Positions 13,632-25,195 of a stretch of DNA of 64,000 nucleotides are shown here, in pieces (position 1 is the stretch's first letter; each line of letters begins with the position of its first letter). The position numbers were made by a program, and so were the translations under genes. The notes under the pieces are model-generated. The model had not been told where the DNA came from, made no database searches, and worked only from the letters and a program-made list of their open reading frames with translations. This DNA comes from Heterodera schachtii (taxonomy: Eukaryota; Nematoda; Chromadorea; Rhabditida; Heteroderidae): assembly GCA_023374025.1 (NCBI GenBank), contig SIJG01000028.1:1126040-1190039 (forward strand), given 5' to 3'.

Positions 13632-13860
13632 TAGGGCTGGGAATTTAAGTAAAATGACTTTTTTTGCTGACTCTAAATGGCCTTAAAATGACTTTAAAAG
13701 AATTCTAAACTCTGTTTAAGCTTCTAACATGTATTTTTTTTATGACTTTTTTTGACTTTTTTACACTTTTTGGGATTTTTATGACTTTTTTGCGCTTTTA
13801 TGACTTTTTTCGTGACATTTTTGACATTTTGAGACAAAATTTGAAATTAATCAAAGAAAA
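13632..13860. mobile_element. one-ended hAT-like terminus with GACTTTTT repeats
   Basis: TAGGGCTGGGAATTTAAG at 13632 has the TAGRG-type start of hAT terminal repeats. It is followed by many subterminal copies of TGACTTTTT and close variants up to about 13,840. The two complete hAT-like elements in this window begin TAGAGATCGG and TAGAGTTGGT and are also rich in short subterminal repeats. I could not find a matching right end or target duplication, so it may be truncated. Confidence 0.35.
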
Positions 13861-14152
13861 TGCCGAAAAATACAAAGAAAATCCAAAAAATAAAATCGAT
13901 CGATAAAAAACTGAATGAATTTTTTCTAAATTGTTGGAGAATCTATTTAATTTATAATTATTAGTTTATTTTAAATTTAAAAAAAAAGAGTTGTTTTAAA
14001 AATTATCAATTTTAAAGAAAATGCATTTTGAGATAAAATACCGCATATGAAGAAATCTCTGAATGAATAAAATGAATACTATATATTACTTTTTATTTTA
14101 ACTCTCATGATATTTTATTTTCTTATTTAATTATCCTCATTCTCTTTCCCAG

Positions 14153-14191
14153 GCCAATTGCTTCCTCCTCATCCAAAACAATATTTTATTG
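14153..14191 (+). CDS. possible 39-nt micro-exon
   Basis: A strong acceptor with a pyrimidine tract (TCTCTTTCCCAG) ends at 14152 and a near-consensus donor (G|GTAAGT) starts at 14192. The 39 nt between them are open in all three frames and much richer in G+C than the flanks. The frame giving QLLPPHPKQYFI looks most protein-like. This is the best pair of splice signals in the AT-rich left third, but no neighbouring exons could be chained to it with confidence. Confidence 0.3.
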
Positions 14192-14769
14192 GTAAGTTTT
14201 TTTACGAGAAATAAATTTTACAAATATTAACAATTTTGACTATCGGATCATATTTAATAAAATAAATTTTTAAAAATCAACAAAATACAACTCAAAGGTT
14301 AGTACTTTTTTATCTATTGAAAATTAACATGCTTCATATGTAAGCTAAATATACAAATAAATAAAACACATAATTTAAACGTGTACAAATATTAAAAAAA
14401 TAAACACGAAAATAAATTCTTTTGATTTACAATATTTTAATCATAATCGCATTTACTCCACAAGTATAATTAAAGAATAAATTAAATTATGCGTAAATCT
14501 GAAGTAATTATATGTGGAAATTGCTAATAAAAAATTTAAATCAATTCACAAATCTGATTAAATAAATTAACAAGAATATGTAATGTTATATTGGTAAAAA
14601 AGAAATATAACGAGGAGAATTTTTATACAATTAAAGATATTAAAATGAAGTGAAATAGCTAAAAACAAAAAATTGAATGTAACCTCAGACAAATTTTGTT
14701 AGCATATTTAATAATAATAAAATTACTTAAATGAAAATAAAGATATACTCATAATGTCTTTTTGAATAC

Positions 14770-15280
14770 AGCCCGCTTAATTTGTTCATCGAAATAAAAT
14801 CTTACAAAAATTTATACAATTTAATCTTTTCCTATTAAAATATAATTTTATTACTTTCACATTAAAAAATAATTTTTAAGTTATAGCAAAAATAGTAAAA
14901 ATAAATAAAGAAAAACTTAAAGTCATAAAGATTTTAATATAATGACTACTGCACAAATTGAAAATCTTTAAAAGGCTCATGCACAAGAAAAAAAATATTA
15001 AAATTATTTAAAAATTATTTAACACTATAAAGTAAATCAAAAAAATAATATTAAGATAATTGGTCAAAAATTTTACATTTATTTTATAGTATATTAGAAA
15101 CGAAAAATTTAATCTCATTAATGATATGGAATGCAAAAACAATCCACAATATATATCTAAATAAATATATAAATGATAATAAATCTATATAAATATATAT
15201 TTATTCATGATAATAATTGCAAAATTAAAAACATATTTAAAGCATTCATACAGGTCTCACCACAGATTTTGGATATCATT
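14770..15280 (-). repeat. dispersed repeat, longer inverted copy
   Basis: This is the inverted partner of 11183-11333. The two matching blocks (14770-14842 and 15242-15280) are about 400 bp apart here but about 40 bp apart in the other copy. One copy has therefore lost, or this one has gained, some 360 bp of AT-rich sequence. Confidence 0.65.
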
Positions 15281-16947
15281 AATTAAATTGAGCACTTGAA
15301 CACGGATTGAATTATAGAAATAAATGCAAATGGAAAAGATAAATATAAAAATTTAAATCAATTAATTTATTAGCCATGATAAATAAAAAGAGTGACAAAA
15401 TCACAAAATAATAATTTGTTATGGCATATGCAAAAACAAGTTGAAAAAATCAGACATTTAAAAAATATATATAAAAGATTTATTTAAAAATTATTAAATT
15501 AAAAATACGTAAAAAGAAACATTTGGAAATTATATAATATTTCTTCTTCTTTATAAGGAAAATTGGCGCCTGAACTTCGATTGTGAACAACAGATTTATG
15601 CTCTCAATAAAGTACGGGCAATTATCAACACGTACAATTTTGCAAAGCGGGCAACGTTAAGCTCGAGAATGTTTCAATTTGAAAAATAAATTAAGTTAAA
15701 ATGAAAACATACCTTGAGAAAAAGCAAAATTGTATTAAATTACTTTTTAAACTACTTAATAACAATTAATCTCAAAAAATTTAAATTAACAAATGAGATG
15801 TTAAACTGTCAATTAAATAGCAAAAGAGTGTTGTATTTACACATTATAATTAATAAATAAATCAGTTAATTTTAAAAATAAAATGAAATACTCAAATATA
15901 ATTTAGTCATTCTTATTGATAATGATTAAGCTTAACTATTGCAAACTTAATTTGCATACCAAAAAATGTTTGCTGAATTTCATTAATTAGCAAATTGAAA
16001 ATAAGAAAAATGCTAAAAAACTTACATTTATTTTTAATTAACAGTGAAGTAGAATATATAAAAACTAGTGATTAACACCTAAAGAAAAAACATAGAGGAA
16101 CTTTTTATTAAAAAGATAAAGAAATTTTAAAAGAAAATACTTTTAAAAATTAATATTAAATCTTTGTTGAAGTTAATGAATAAATATCAATTTCCCGATT
16201 TTCATAGAAAAATTGGAACACGTCCTTTTTAACCTTGGATTAAGAATTGAAAGATTAATTTAATATAAAGGAAAGAAAAAGAAACATATAAAATGAAATT
16301 ACAACATAAGGACAATAAAATTATTCCTGCAATGATAAATTAAGCTGGACCAGAGATCGTGAGTTTCTTTAAAAAACAAAATTTGATGAATGTCAGTTTT
16401 TCAAAAAAATAACAAAATAATAAATTAAAGAAATAAAAGAATAACAACTCTAAATTTAAAAAAAAAATGTTGTTGAATAAAAGAATGATGGTTAAATAAA
16501 TAAATTTATTCAATACCTATCGATAATTTAAATAACGATAACAATAATACTTAGTACATGACATAACTCAGTCAAGAGCATAAGTTTAACGGAATTTAAT
16601 TAAATATAAATGTATTAATTAAAAGTGCGAAATTTAATATTAACGAATTATTTCTCAACATGTCAAGTTGATGAAATCAACTTATCTATACATTATATCT
16701 GTAATAAACTTATCACACAGTAATTAAAAGTTAATATTTACAAACAGAATTATACAAATTCTTGAAATTTAAATGAAATAACTGAAATAGAAAATTTACA
16801 AATTTGTTAAATAAACAAATCATCAGAACATTAAAAATTATATTTATCAAAGGACTAAATTTCCAATTTTTTTGTTTATTCTGCCTACTTATCATAAACT
16901 GGAAAATTTATAAGTTTTTTTCCTATTTACTTTATTTAAATTGTTGA
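15281..16947. other. AT-rich stretch, nothing recognisable
   Basis: No convincing gene, RNA or mobile element was seen. A pocket at about 16,190-16,255 is open in two + strand frames. TGGACCAGAGATC|GTGAGT at about 16,350 resembles an exon end. Confidence 0.35.
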
Positions 16948-17079
16948 ATAAAAAATTTCCGGCAGGACTTGACTGAAATCACAACTCATTCCTCCACATT
17001 TGCCCAGCATTTAATTATAGAACAAAAAAAAAACAAACATTTTTTTGAAAATAAATTATTAATTAACTCAATTCAATGA
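16948..17079 (+). CDS. possible exon, function unknown
   Basis: Forty-three codons are open on the + strand after a TGA and end in TGA. The frame contains NFRQDLTEITTHSSTFAQHL, with a G+C content clearly above the flanks. CCGGCAG at about 16,965 is a possible acceptor inside the stretch, which would start the exon at the Asp codon. Candidate exons at 17,408-17,660 and 17,912-18,025 follow on the same strand. No family is recognised. Confidence 0.27.
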   Translation: MKNFRQDLTEITTHSSTFAQHLIIEQKKNKHFFENKLLINSIQ

Positions 17080-17407
17080 TTAATTTTTATTTAAGAAAGT
17101 TTTATTTTTTATTCATTAAATTAATACAACAATTTTAAATATTTTAGTAAATAGTCACTAATTAGTGAATAAAAGATATAATTATTTATTAATAAATATT
17201 TTTCATTAATGCTTTTTGAAAAACTATAAATTTTTTTTTATAAATTTATAAAAATTCTAAAACCTAAAATTCGTTGGGTTTTAGCAGTACTTAAAAAAGA
17301 TTTAGAATAATGTTACATTTTTTAAAGAAGCATTCAAGAAAATTCATCGTTTTGTTAAAAAATATTTTTGAATTTTTGCTATATTTTTAAAAAAGAACCA
17401 TGTATAA

Positions 17408-17660
17408 ATGAAAAGAATATTTTGTTTCAAAGTATTGCACAACTCAATCAAATCTGCAATTAAATCGCATAGTGGACCTGAGTTTAAAAAATGTGGCTAT
17501 ATTTTAACTCAAAAATATTCAAAAGATTTAAAAATTGTTTTAAAAATATACACTTATATTTGTGTACTGATAATCCAATTTTCTCAATTCATTGGTCATG
17601 TTCGAATTTTGATTGTCCTATTAATGTGAAATGCATTAAGAGCAGGTTTTTTTCAGGGTA
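17408..17660 (+). pseudogene. possible broken exon, weakly zinc-finger-like
   Basis: An ATG-led + strand frame of 73 codons (17408-17629) is protein-like in its first 50 residues (contains SHSGPEFKKCGYILTQKYSK) and then becomes hydrophobic and repetitive. A second frame, open from about 17,494, is the protein-like one in the 3' half (contains IHWSCSNFDCPINVKCIKS) and meets a GTAAAT donor. A one-base change in the A/T runs near 17,530 would join them. The GY...W-x-C-x4-C spacing weakly recalls a FLYWCH zinc finger. The histidines of that fold are not visible, so this is a hint only. Confidence 0.25.
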
Positions 17661-17911
17661 AATAAAAGAATTTGAAAAACTGATTTTCTTCATCTTTTCG
17701 TAGTAAGCTAATAATAATATATAAATATACATTATAATTTGACATATTCCTAAAAACCTAATAAATATATAAGAATAAATTCGCAAATGCTAAAATAATC
17801 TATCGAATGCATTTCATCAAGTAATGCTAATACTATTGTAAGAATTTATATGGATATTGCGCTAAATTTATATATAAAATAATTGATAAATCCCAAGAAA
17901 AATAAAGTTAA

Positions 17912-18025
17912 ATGAGAATTAAAAATTTTAAAACACTACTAGAAGTAGAAAACATGATTATCAATTCGTATGAAACCAAAAAAAAAAACGAACGATCATA
18001 CAAACATTTTTTCATTTGTGGATGA
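17912..18025 (+). CDS. short ATG-led open frame, unknown
   Basis: Thirty-seven codons from ATG to TGA on the + strand (contains TLLEVENMIINSYE), following the previous two candidates on the same strand. Composition is moderately protein-like. No motif is seen, and length alone does not exclude chance. Confidence 0.18.
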   Translation: MRIKNFKTLLEVENMIINSYETKKKNERSYKHFFICG

Positions 18026-21000
18026 TAAATTAAAAAAAAATTCAAATTCTCATCATAAATTTAATTGAATACTTTATGAATTAATTTTTAAAATGGAAAT
18101 TTAAGCATGAAAACGATAATAAAAATATATTCATATTTTCTAACATATTAACCAGCATATTAAATTAATCTTAAAAATGATATTTCATAAACCTTTATCG
18201 AAGTTTTAATAAGCAAAAAAGAAAGCTTAAATTTTATGAGTTTTAAAATTAGGAAAATAAAGAACAATGTTTTTTTAAATTTATTACTAAAAATCGTATT
18301 AAAAAAACACCAGTTGGATTGTATCAAAGACAAGTTTAAAAAAGAAAAATGAAAAAAGCTTTAAATTTCGCATATTCAACAACTATACAAACAAAATGTA
18401 ATTTTATAAAAAAGATAATGAACAATGATCAACATTAAATGATAAAAATAAATTCATATAAAATATATTAAATAAATGTATAGCTAAATAATATTAAGAT
18501 AAATATGCAAATAAATAAATAAAGTAAAAACAAATTGTTAAAATGTGATGGGAAGAAAAAGAAGGCAGGGACAGTGAGCAATTTCCTCTCCTTCACAACA
18601 CTATTTTATTTTTGCTCTCATCTCTTAATTTGGATTTAAATTTGAATTAAGTGTAAAATTAATAAAAATATATTTATTTTCGACACCAACAATAAATTGA
18701 TTAAAAACTAAAAATAATAAAATTTGATATTAAAAAAATAAATTTTAAAAAGCTGAAAAAGGGCCAAAATAAAACATTTAAAACAGTAATGTATGTGAAA
18801 AAGGAAAAAAAACACCTATTTTCAGTCGGTGAAGGAGGTAAATATAAAAAATAAAAAGAAAGAAACCAAAACTTTAATGTAATAATTTCTAAAATGTTAA
18901 AACAGTGATGATGAAAAATTTAAAAATTAAGCTAAGCATATTTACTAAAAAAAAGCATCTAATGAATTGAAAAATGTGAAAATTATGAGACTCGTTTTCT
19001 ATTGGATGGAACATTTATTTTTATAAAAAATCATTAAAAAATAATGGCGGACACAAAAATTCATTACATAATTTATGCTGGCTGAAAGTTTAAAATAAAA
19101 TATTTAAAAGAAAGTAAAAAACGGAAAGAATACAAGTTAAAATGTGGCGGATGATTTATTAAAAAATCTTTCAACAAAATTCAATAAAAAATTGTTTAAA
19201 TAATAGTGAAAATTAATTTTTAAATCATCATGTAAAATTATATAAACTATGCAATGATAGATTATATTTACATTTAATTCAAAAAATCTTATTAAATAAA
19301 TAATGGTGGAGGACAAATAAATCACCAATAAATACAAAATTAAATTTAATAAAGTTAAATTTAAATTTAATACAAATGGAATAAAGTATATATTTTTACT
19401 TGAAACTTGAGAGAATATTCCGAAAAGATTCTGAATATTTGTTTTTATAATTTTTTTTTAATTTAAAAAAGTTAATGTTCATAATGAAATTTATAAAAAT
19501 AATTAATGTTAAATATATAAGAATAAAAAATCAAAAAATTAAATAGAAGCAAAATTTCCAATAATATAAATAATAATTAAAATTAATTTGGGTTTTTTAA
19601 AAATCATTTAATTATGAAATACTTATAAAAATATTTTAATTATGGTAAATCGAAGTGTGGAAATCATTAAAATACACGAAAAAATTAAAAAAGTATTAAC
19701 ACAATGCTTATAATATATAATGATAAACAATTTTCTTTTTAATAAAGGACACAAATAATTACATAATTAGAAAATTTAATTTTGAATGCAGAAAAAACGC
19801 AAATGAAAACATTTAAAAAAAATAAAGAACCCGCGGGAACAACATACGTATACTATGTGTGCGTTTTTGACGATTGTTAAAATTGATCAATTCATATTTA
19901 TTTAAAATTTTGCAAAATTAAATATAAAAATTTAAAGAAGTTTATATATTATTATTTATCTATCTTAAAAAACCAAGATAAATAATCATAAACCTTTTTT
20001 AAAAATAAGAAGCAAAATATAAAAATATTCTTACTCATATAATATTTGTAAAGGTCTATCTATTCAAAATTAAACAAAAATTTTGATTTGAAAATTAAAA
20101 TAAATCGGCATTAAAACATTATTGAAATTAATTTAAAATTTATGTAATTATAATTTAACAAAATATCTTAATACTAAAATGGGATTGTGAAAAACTCAAT
20201 TAAATCACTATTCGAGATAAGATAAAGACTAAATGAACAATTTTAATTTTTTTTCGTTAATCTTGGATTTAAAAAAATGAATGAAAGAGTTTGCAATTTA
20301 TAAAAGAAAAGCTATGCGTATTTTAAACTATTAAATTAATTATTCTTTGATTTTTTAGTTTTATTCCTATATTATTCTTGTATTCATTAATGCAAAAACG
20401 GCTTTACCGCAAAATTTATTATTTTTTTAATTAAATTTCTTAAGGTTCGTCTGTAAATTATATGTTATCACAATAAAATTATTAATTGTAATTAAAATTA
20501 ATTATGGTTCACTCAGTTAAAGAATTGTTAGATTTTACAGAAGAGATTAAGATTTTAATGGAATCAATTTAAGTAAATTTTTAGATATCTGTTTTTAAAA
20601 AATTTCATTTAATTAATGTTTTTACAATAATTTTTAGTGCAAATAATTTTTAATTTAATAATATATATTTATAATCGATTGTTAAAATTATAAAAGTAAA
20701 ATTAACAGCTAATCACAAGATTCTCTATAATACGTACATAGCCTAAACAATGATTTAATTAACGATGCAAGGAACTTGAACTAATATTAAACATCCATTA
20801 GCTGATTTATGGACTTAATTAAGCTATTAAAATAATTATGAATTATGTCAACATTTAATTAAAAAAAACATTAAACAAAACAATTAGTACAATTTTAATT
20901 GATGAATAAAACAGAAAAAATATTGTAAATACAATATATAAAAATAAATAATGATATTTATAATAATTTTTATAAATCTAAAACGAAACACTTATTTAAA

Positions 21001-23117
21001 ACAATAAGAGTAGAAAGTTATAAAAATTATTGAGGTCTTAACTATTGACGAAAATTTTACTAGAAGTTACAATAATGATATTATTCGTTTTGTTAGTTGA
21101 ATAATTAGGCAATAATTGGATTATATAAATAGCGGTCAATTATTGAATTTAAAAAAGAAATTCTATGAATAATAAAAATTAACAAATAAAATCAACGGAT
21201 TAATTTCGTTTACAAATGAGGAGATAATACCGCCAACTAATAGCTTTAATTAAAGGATGTGCCACCGGCAATTAAGTCATTCTTATCAAAATATACAATA
21301 CATTGCTGATGATTAATTTCACCAATTAATTATAAAATATATTCATCTTATTCATTTTAAAATAATAAAAATTATTATAATTAAAATAAATAATTTTTTA
21401 AATGTTCTAATGGCGATCTAATTGAAATCTGCTGGATAATGGAATTTTTAATTTAAAGAAAAGGTTGACTATAATTAATTTGAAATATTTTTTGTTTGTC
21501 ATTAGATATACGCGAGAACAATAATTTTTCCTTTGAAGAAACATTAATTATAAACTTAATAATATACGAGCGCAGTAAAAATGATATCAAAGTTTATATT
21601 TATTAATTAGTCAATTAAGTGATTTCCTTGTAGTGCGTAAGGAAAAATAAATAGCTCAATGAATATTAAAGATTTTAATTTTACTTAAAACGAGAAATAT
21701 CAAAAAACCATTAAATCAATAAAAAAATATTTTAAAGAAGAATAAAGAAAATCTAAAATTTAAAACTTTAACATAATTTTTTTTTTATAATATATAATAA
21801 ATTATCACATGAAAAAATAAACAACACGTTTCATTGAAACAAAACATTGAAATATTAAGCATTGATCACCATCACAGTGAAGGTTAGTAACCTCGCCATT
21901 TTATTATTTTGTATTTCCATAACAAATTTAAAAAACAATGAACTAAAAAGCAAATATAATTTATAAAGTTAAATGATAAAATTAATTTAATAAAAAGATT
22001 TTTAATGCCATAATTTTAAATCCTTAATACAAAAAACTAATATAAGGTGTAATAAAAAAATATGAAATATTTTAAATAATTAATATAGACTTTCTCTTAA
22101 ATCCAAAAATAAATATCAAAAAATTTTAAATAAAATCCAAATATAATACTCCTAGAAAAAAAATAATAATTAAAATACAACTGTAAATAAGCAATAAAAG
22201 AACTTCAATTTTAATTAAAAATAAAAACATCATGAATTTTAAATCATTTCTTATCATTTTTCAAGTATGACAATAATTTAAAGGTTCAGCTTAATTTCTA
22301 ATAACACAAAAGCTTACATAATAAAAAAAATAAAACAAATAGATTTAAATATAACAAAATAGAATATTTAATTTAAATTATTGATTGAAATTCGCAGCAA
22401 TGATTTGTTAGGGTTAATAATGTTGTCAGCTTAAATTTTCATATTATACCAAATAGTATTATATATAATAATTTGAAACAATAAAAATCAAATACAAAAA
22501 ATTGGTTTAAGGATTATTGGAAGATTGACAGAGAGTAGCAAAAAGAAAGAAGAATAAAAAAGGATAAAAAAATTGAAGAAGTAAAAGGATGAAAAAATTA
22601 AAAAATGTGCCCAGCGGTGTGTTGAGCTAACGAAGAATTTACTGAGATTTATTTTATTTAGCTATTTTATAAATTACATTATTTCTTTACTATTTTAGAA
22701 TTAAAAAAGTTTCCCGAAATAAATAATGGAAGAATCAAAAAATTCACTAAATTCATTTACAAAAATAAATTTTAGAAAGTTGAAAATGCAAATTCTAAAA
22801 ACAATGATGAACGTGGAAGGAATACAAAGTTGAATGATAATAAAATGTTAATTAAAAAAGTATTTCATAAATAATAAAAAATATGTATAATAAAGAAAAG
22901 GAAAAATTTATGACACTAAAAATATTTCAGCGTATGTAAAAACGCGAAATTAATTTTTACAATTTTTACAAATTAAAGAAATTGAAAATTTATAAGTATT
23001 TGATAAAGCTTAATTAAATAACAACACATAAAAAATAGTATAACATTATTTTATCAATATAATTTAAAATAATGAAATAAAGAAAATTAATAAAATTAAT
23101 AATGAAAAAGGAAATAA
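18026..23117. other. AT-rich stretch with a few open pockets
   Basis: No long gene. + strand pockets that are open and of higher G+C lie at 18,551-18,650 (contains WEEKEGRDSEQFPLLHNT), 19,767-19,880 (contains NKEPAGTTYVYYVCVFDDC), about 21,849-21,965 and about 22,588-22,700 (contains KKCAQRCVELTKNLL). About 21,195-21,270 is open on the - strand. These are short and unsupported by clear splice pairs. No RNA genes or transposon ends were recognised. Confidence 0.3.
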
Positions 23118-23246
23118 ATACATATTATTGAATTGAGAGTCAGGCCACAAGTGGGTTATAGCGGACTAGCCAGAATTACAACAAGTGAGATGCCTGGCAC
23201 AAGTGGAAATGGCAACAATTTATGCCGTCTGGACAGAACTTATTGA
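23118..23246 (+). CDS. GC-rich open pocket upstream of the retroelement
   Basis: Forty-two codons are open on the + strand with close to balanced base composition over about 100 bp, very unlike the flanks (contains VGYSGLARITTSEMPGTSGN). It lies 0.8 kb upstream of the truncated gag frame on the same strand. It could be a host exon or displaced 5' sequence of the retroelement. No BEL gag or LTR motif is recognisable in it. Confidence 0.25.
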   Translation: MHIIELRVRPQVGYSGLARITTSEMPGTSGNGNNLCRLDRTY

Positions 23247-23268
23247 AGTGATACTAACGAAACAAAAT

Positions 23269-23289
23269 AATATATATATATATATATAA
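23269..23289. repeat. (AT)n microsatellite
   Basis: About ten uninterrupted AT dinucleotides. Confidence 0.8.
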
Positions 23290-23472
23290 TTTATAAAATA
23301 AATTTTTTGCCAATGGCGATTTTGCTGTTATCAAATAGTATAAAAATGCTTTTTAACAATGAAAAAGTAACGATTGAAAAAATTAAATTTATTTAATCAC
23401 TTAAAAAATTATGACATTTAAAATTTGTAATTCTTTCTCAAACAACATTAAAATGAATAATATGAATAATAA

Positions 23473-23664
23473 TATTTTGTAAAGCGCAGTGTTTCACAAT
23501 TGACCAATGTTTATCATTTATTTACTTCTTCACGACCAACCCCGTACGCATATTCGACAAATATGTATATAATTGAAATAGTATCATTGAATTTAAATAA
23601 AATCAAACTCCAACTGCGGCCAGACCTTGGTTCTTTTAATGACCACCTGATTAGCGAAAGGTGA
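23473..23664 (+). CDS. open 63-codon segment upstream of the retroelement
   Basis: A frame without an initiating ATG is open from a TAA at 23470 to TGA at 23662 on the + strand. It has good amino-acid diversity (contains SSRPTPYAYSTNMYIIE and LRPDLGSFNDHLISER). Its end coincides with a possible donor (AAAG|GTGATG). It may be an exon, or part of the missing 5' half of the gag region less than 400 bp downstream, but I see no zinc knuckle or capsid motif. The opposite strand is also open over its 3' half. Confidence 0.27.
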   Translation, partial: YFVKRSVSQLTNVYHLFTSSRPTPYAYSTNMYIIEIVSLNLNKIKLQLRPDLGSFNDHLISER

Positions 23665-23917
23665 TGCAAATTTTAAAAATTGAAAGTTACATAATCACCC
23701 CTTTCATGCCTCCATTTACTTCATGAATTAATCGGTTTCCATGGCAAACTTTTCTTAACGAAAAAAATAGTAAAAAGAAACTCAAAACATTACCATTCAA
23801 ATAATTCAATATTACAAAAGTTTAAAATTCTAGCTTAAATTATAATTAAGCTAAAAATTATAAAAATAAAAAGGTTAAATAATTTTTGATTAAATAAAAG
23901 TTGTTTGTCCCCAAATT

Positions 23918-24012
23918 TAGGGGTGTACTTTTCTTTCGCTTTTCTGCAAAAATGCGAAAGCGAAAAGGCGAAAGCGAAAGGCCCCAAAAAAGCGAAAAAA
24001 TTATTTTACTTA
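23918..24012. mobile_element. GCGAAA-repeat fragment with hAT-like start
   Basis: TAGGGGTGTAC at 23918 looks like a hAT terminus and closes a small palindrome (CCCCAAATTTAGGGG, 23909-23923). It is followed by repeated GCGAAA words, first inverted (TTTCGC), then direct, up to about 24,000. The gag-like frame of the retroelement begins immediately afterwards and is open back through this repeat to a TAG at 23917. I found no right end, so this is either a terminal fragment at the breakpoint of the retroelement or a chance resemblance. Confidence 0.35.
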
Positions 24013-24028
24013 TAGTTTTTACCCGCTT

Positions 24029-25012
24029 TTGGGTTTCCAAAGAAGAAATGATGGTAATTTTAAAGGAAATAATGGGTTCAAACAAAATGCCTTTAGGCAA
24101 AATGATTATAATAGAACCGGAGAATTTCGAAGAGTATTTAGTATACAGGCAAAGGACAGAAAGGAAACGATTAAATCAGGGCAAAATTTGGGTAACACGA
24201 GACAGGGGTTAATCCCGAATTGTTTTTTATGTGGAAAAACTCATTGGGCAGCTAATTGCAGACAGGTATTTGATAGAGAAGCAAGAATCAGAATTATAAA
24301 CGAACAGGGACGGTGCCATAAATGCCTGAGAAAAGGGCATGGAAAATTCCAGTGTAATGCTAAAAATTGTCTTATTTGCAATAATGACCACCACAAGGCA
24401 ATTTGCCCTAGAGGCCAAAGCACACATCGAACGGGGGCTAATACAACCGAATTAGGAAATCGCGGAAATTTTAGACAGACATCACGTACAAATACAGAAA
24501 TTAGAAATGGAAACACTATTGCAGCCGCTACTATAAAATCTTATGGAAAAGAGGTTCTGTTAATGACAGCGAGAGTGAAAGTGTTCGCAGGAATGAGTTC
24601 AGAAAGATACATTATAGTACTTATATTTTTTGATGGGGGAAGTCAAGTTTCATTCATTACGGATGAATTAATTAGGAAACTTAGGCCTCCTCGTGTTGGC
24701 GAAGGATTTTTGGATTTATTGCCTATACGGCAACAGACACCTACCAGGATAAACTCACCAAAATATTATATAAAAATTGAATTAGAAAATGGTATAAAAG
24801 AGGGCATAATCGTTAGCAGAATTGACAGTATCACAAACAGATTAAAAAGGGTAAATTTAGAATCAGGCGAAACTGAATTAATTGGTGAAAAACCAGATAT
24901 TCTAATCGGTATGGCAGAATTTCGGAAATTCTTTAAAGGAGTTTCTCCCATAACAGATAAATTATTTCGCTGTAAATACTACGGTAGGCCCTATAATTTG
25001 CGGCCAACTTGA
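24029..25012 (+). pseudogene. gag nucleocapsid and aspartic protease, truncated
   Basis: The first codon of this 327-residue frame is TTG, and the frame is open back to 23,920, so no start can be assigned. Three zinc knuckles lie at residues 65-77 (CFLCGKTHWAANC), 96-109 (C-x2-C-x4-H-x4-C) and 114-126. The retroviral-type protease follows: FFDGGSQVSFI at 200-210 carries the active-site Asp but reads Asp-Gly-Gly where Asp-Ser/Thr-Gly is usual, and ILIG at about 291-294 fits the second protease motif. In the family these would bind and package RNA and cut the polyprotein. The capsid half is missing. The frame runs into a stop at 25,010 after leaving the coding frame near 24,990, so it is unlikely to be functional as written. 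Confidence 0.85.
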
Positions 25013-25046
25013 ATATAATTCAGAAACCACACAGTTTGGGGCAGTT

Positions 25047-25195
25047 ATGGCAGCTGAAAAAGGTGAAGATGAGTCTAATCAATTCTGGAACTTAGAAACA
25101 ATAGGAGTTTGGGATAATCCTGAAGAAAAGGATGATGATGTTGCTCTTAAAATGTTTAATGAGTCAATTAAAAGAAGAGATAACAGATATATTGT
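25047..25195 (+). pseudogene. frameshifted linker between protease and RT
   Basis: The stretch between protease and RT is coding-like in a different frame from both neighbours. It is open from about 24,988, and from the ATG at 25,047 it reads an acidic peptide (contains NQFWNLETIGVWDNPEEKDD). This is typical of the acidic Trp-rich segment that precedes RT in BEL pol. The preceding protease and the following RT are in the same frame as each other, so the shift at about 24,990 and the one at about 25,195 cancel. Either the copy carries two small indels or the sequence has two errors. The break at about 25,195 falls before the PWRRPKEELP segment that leads into RT. Confidence 0.75.

Noticed and set aside
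19137..19337. 66-codon - strand frame
   Set aside because: Low-complexity Ile/Leu/Phe/Tyr composition expected by chance; no support from signals or context.
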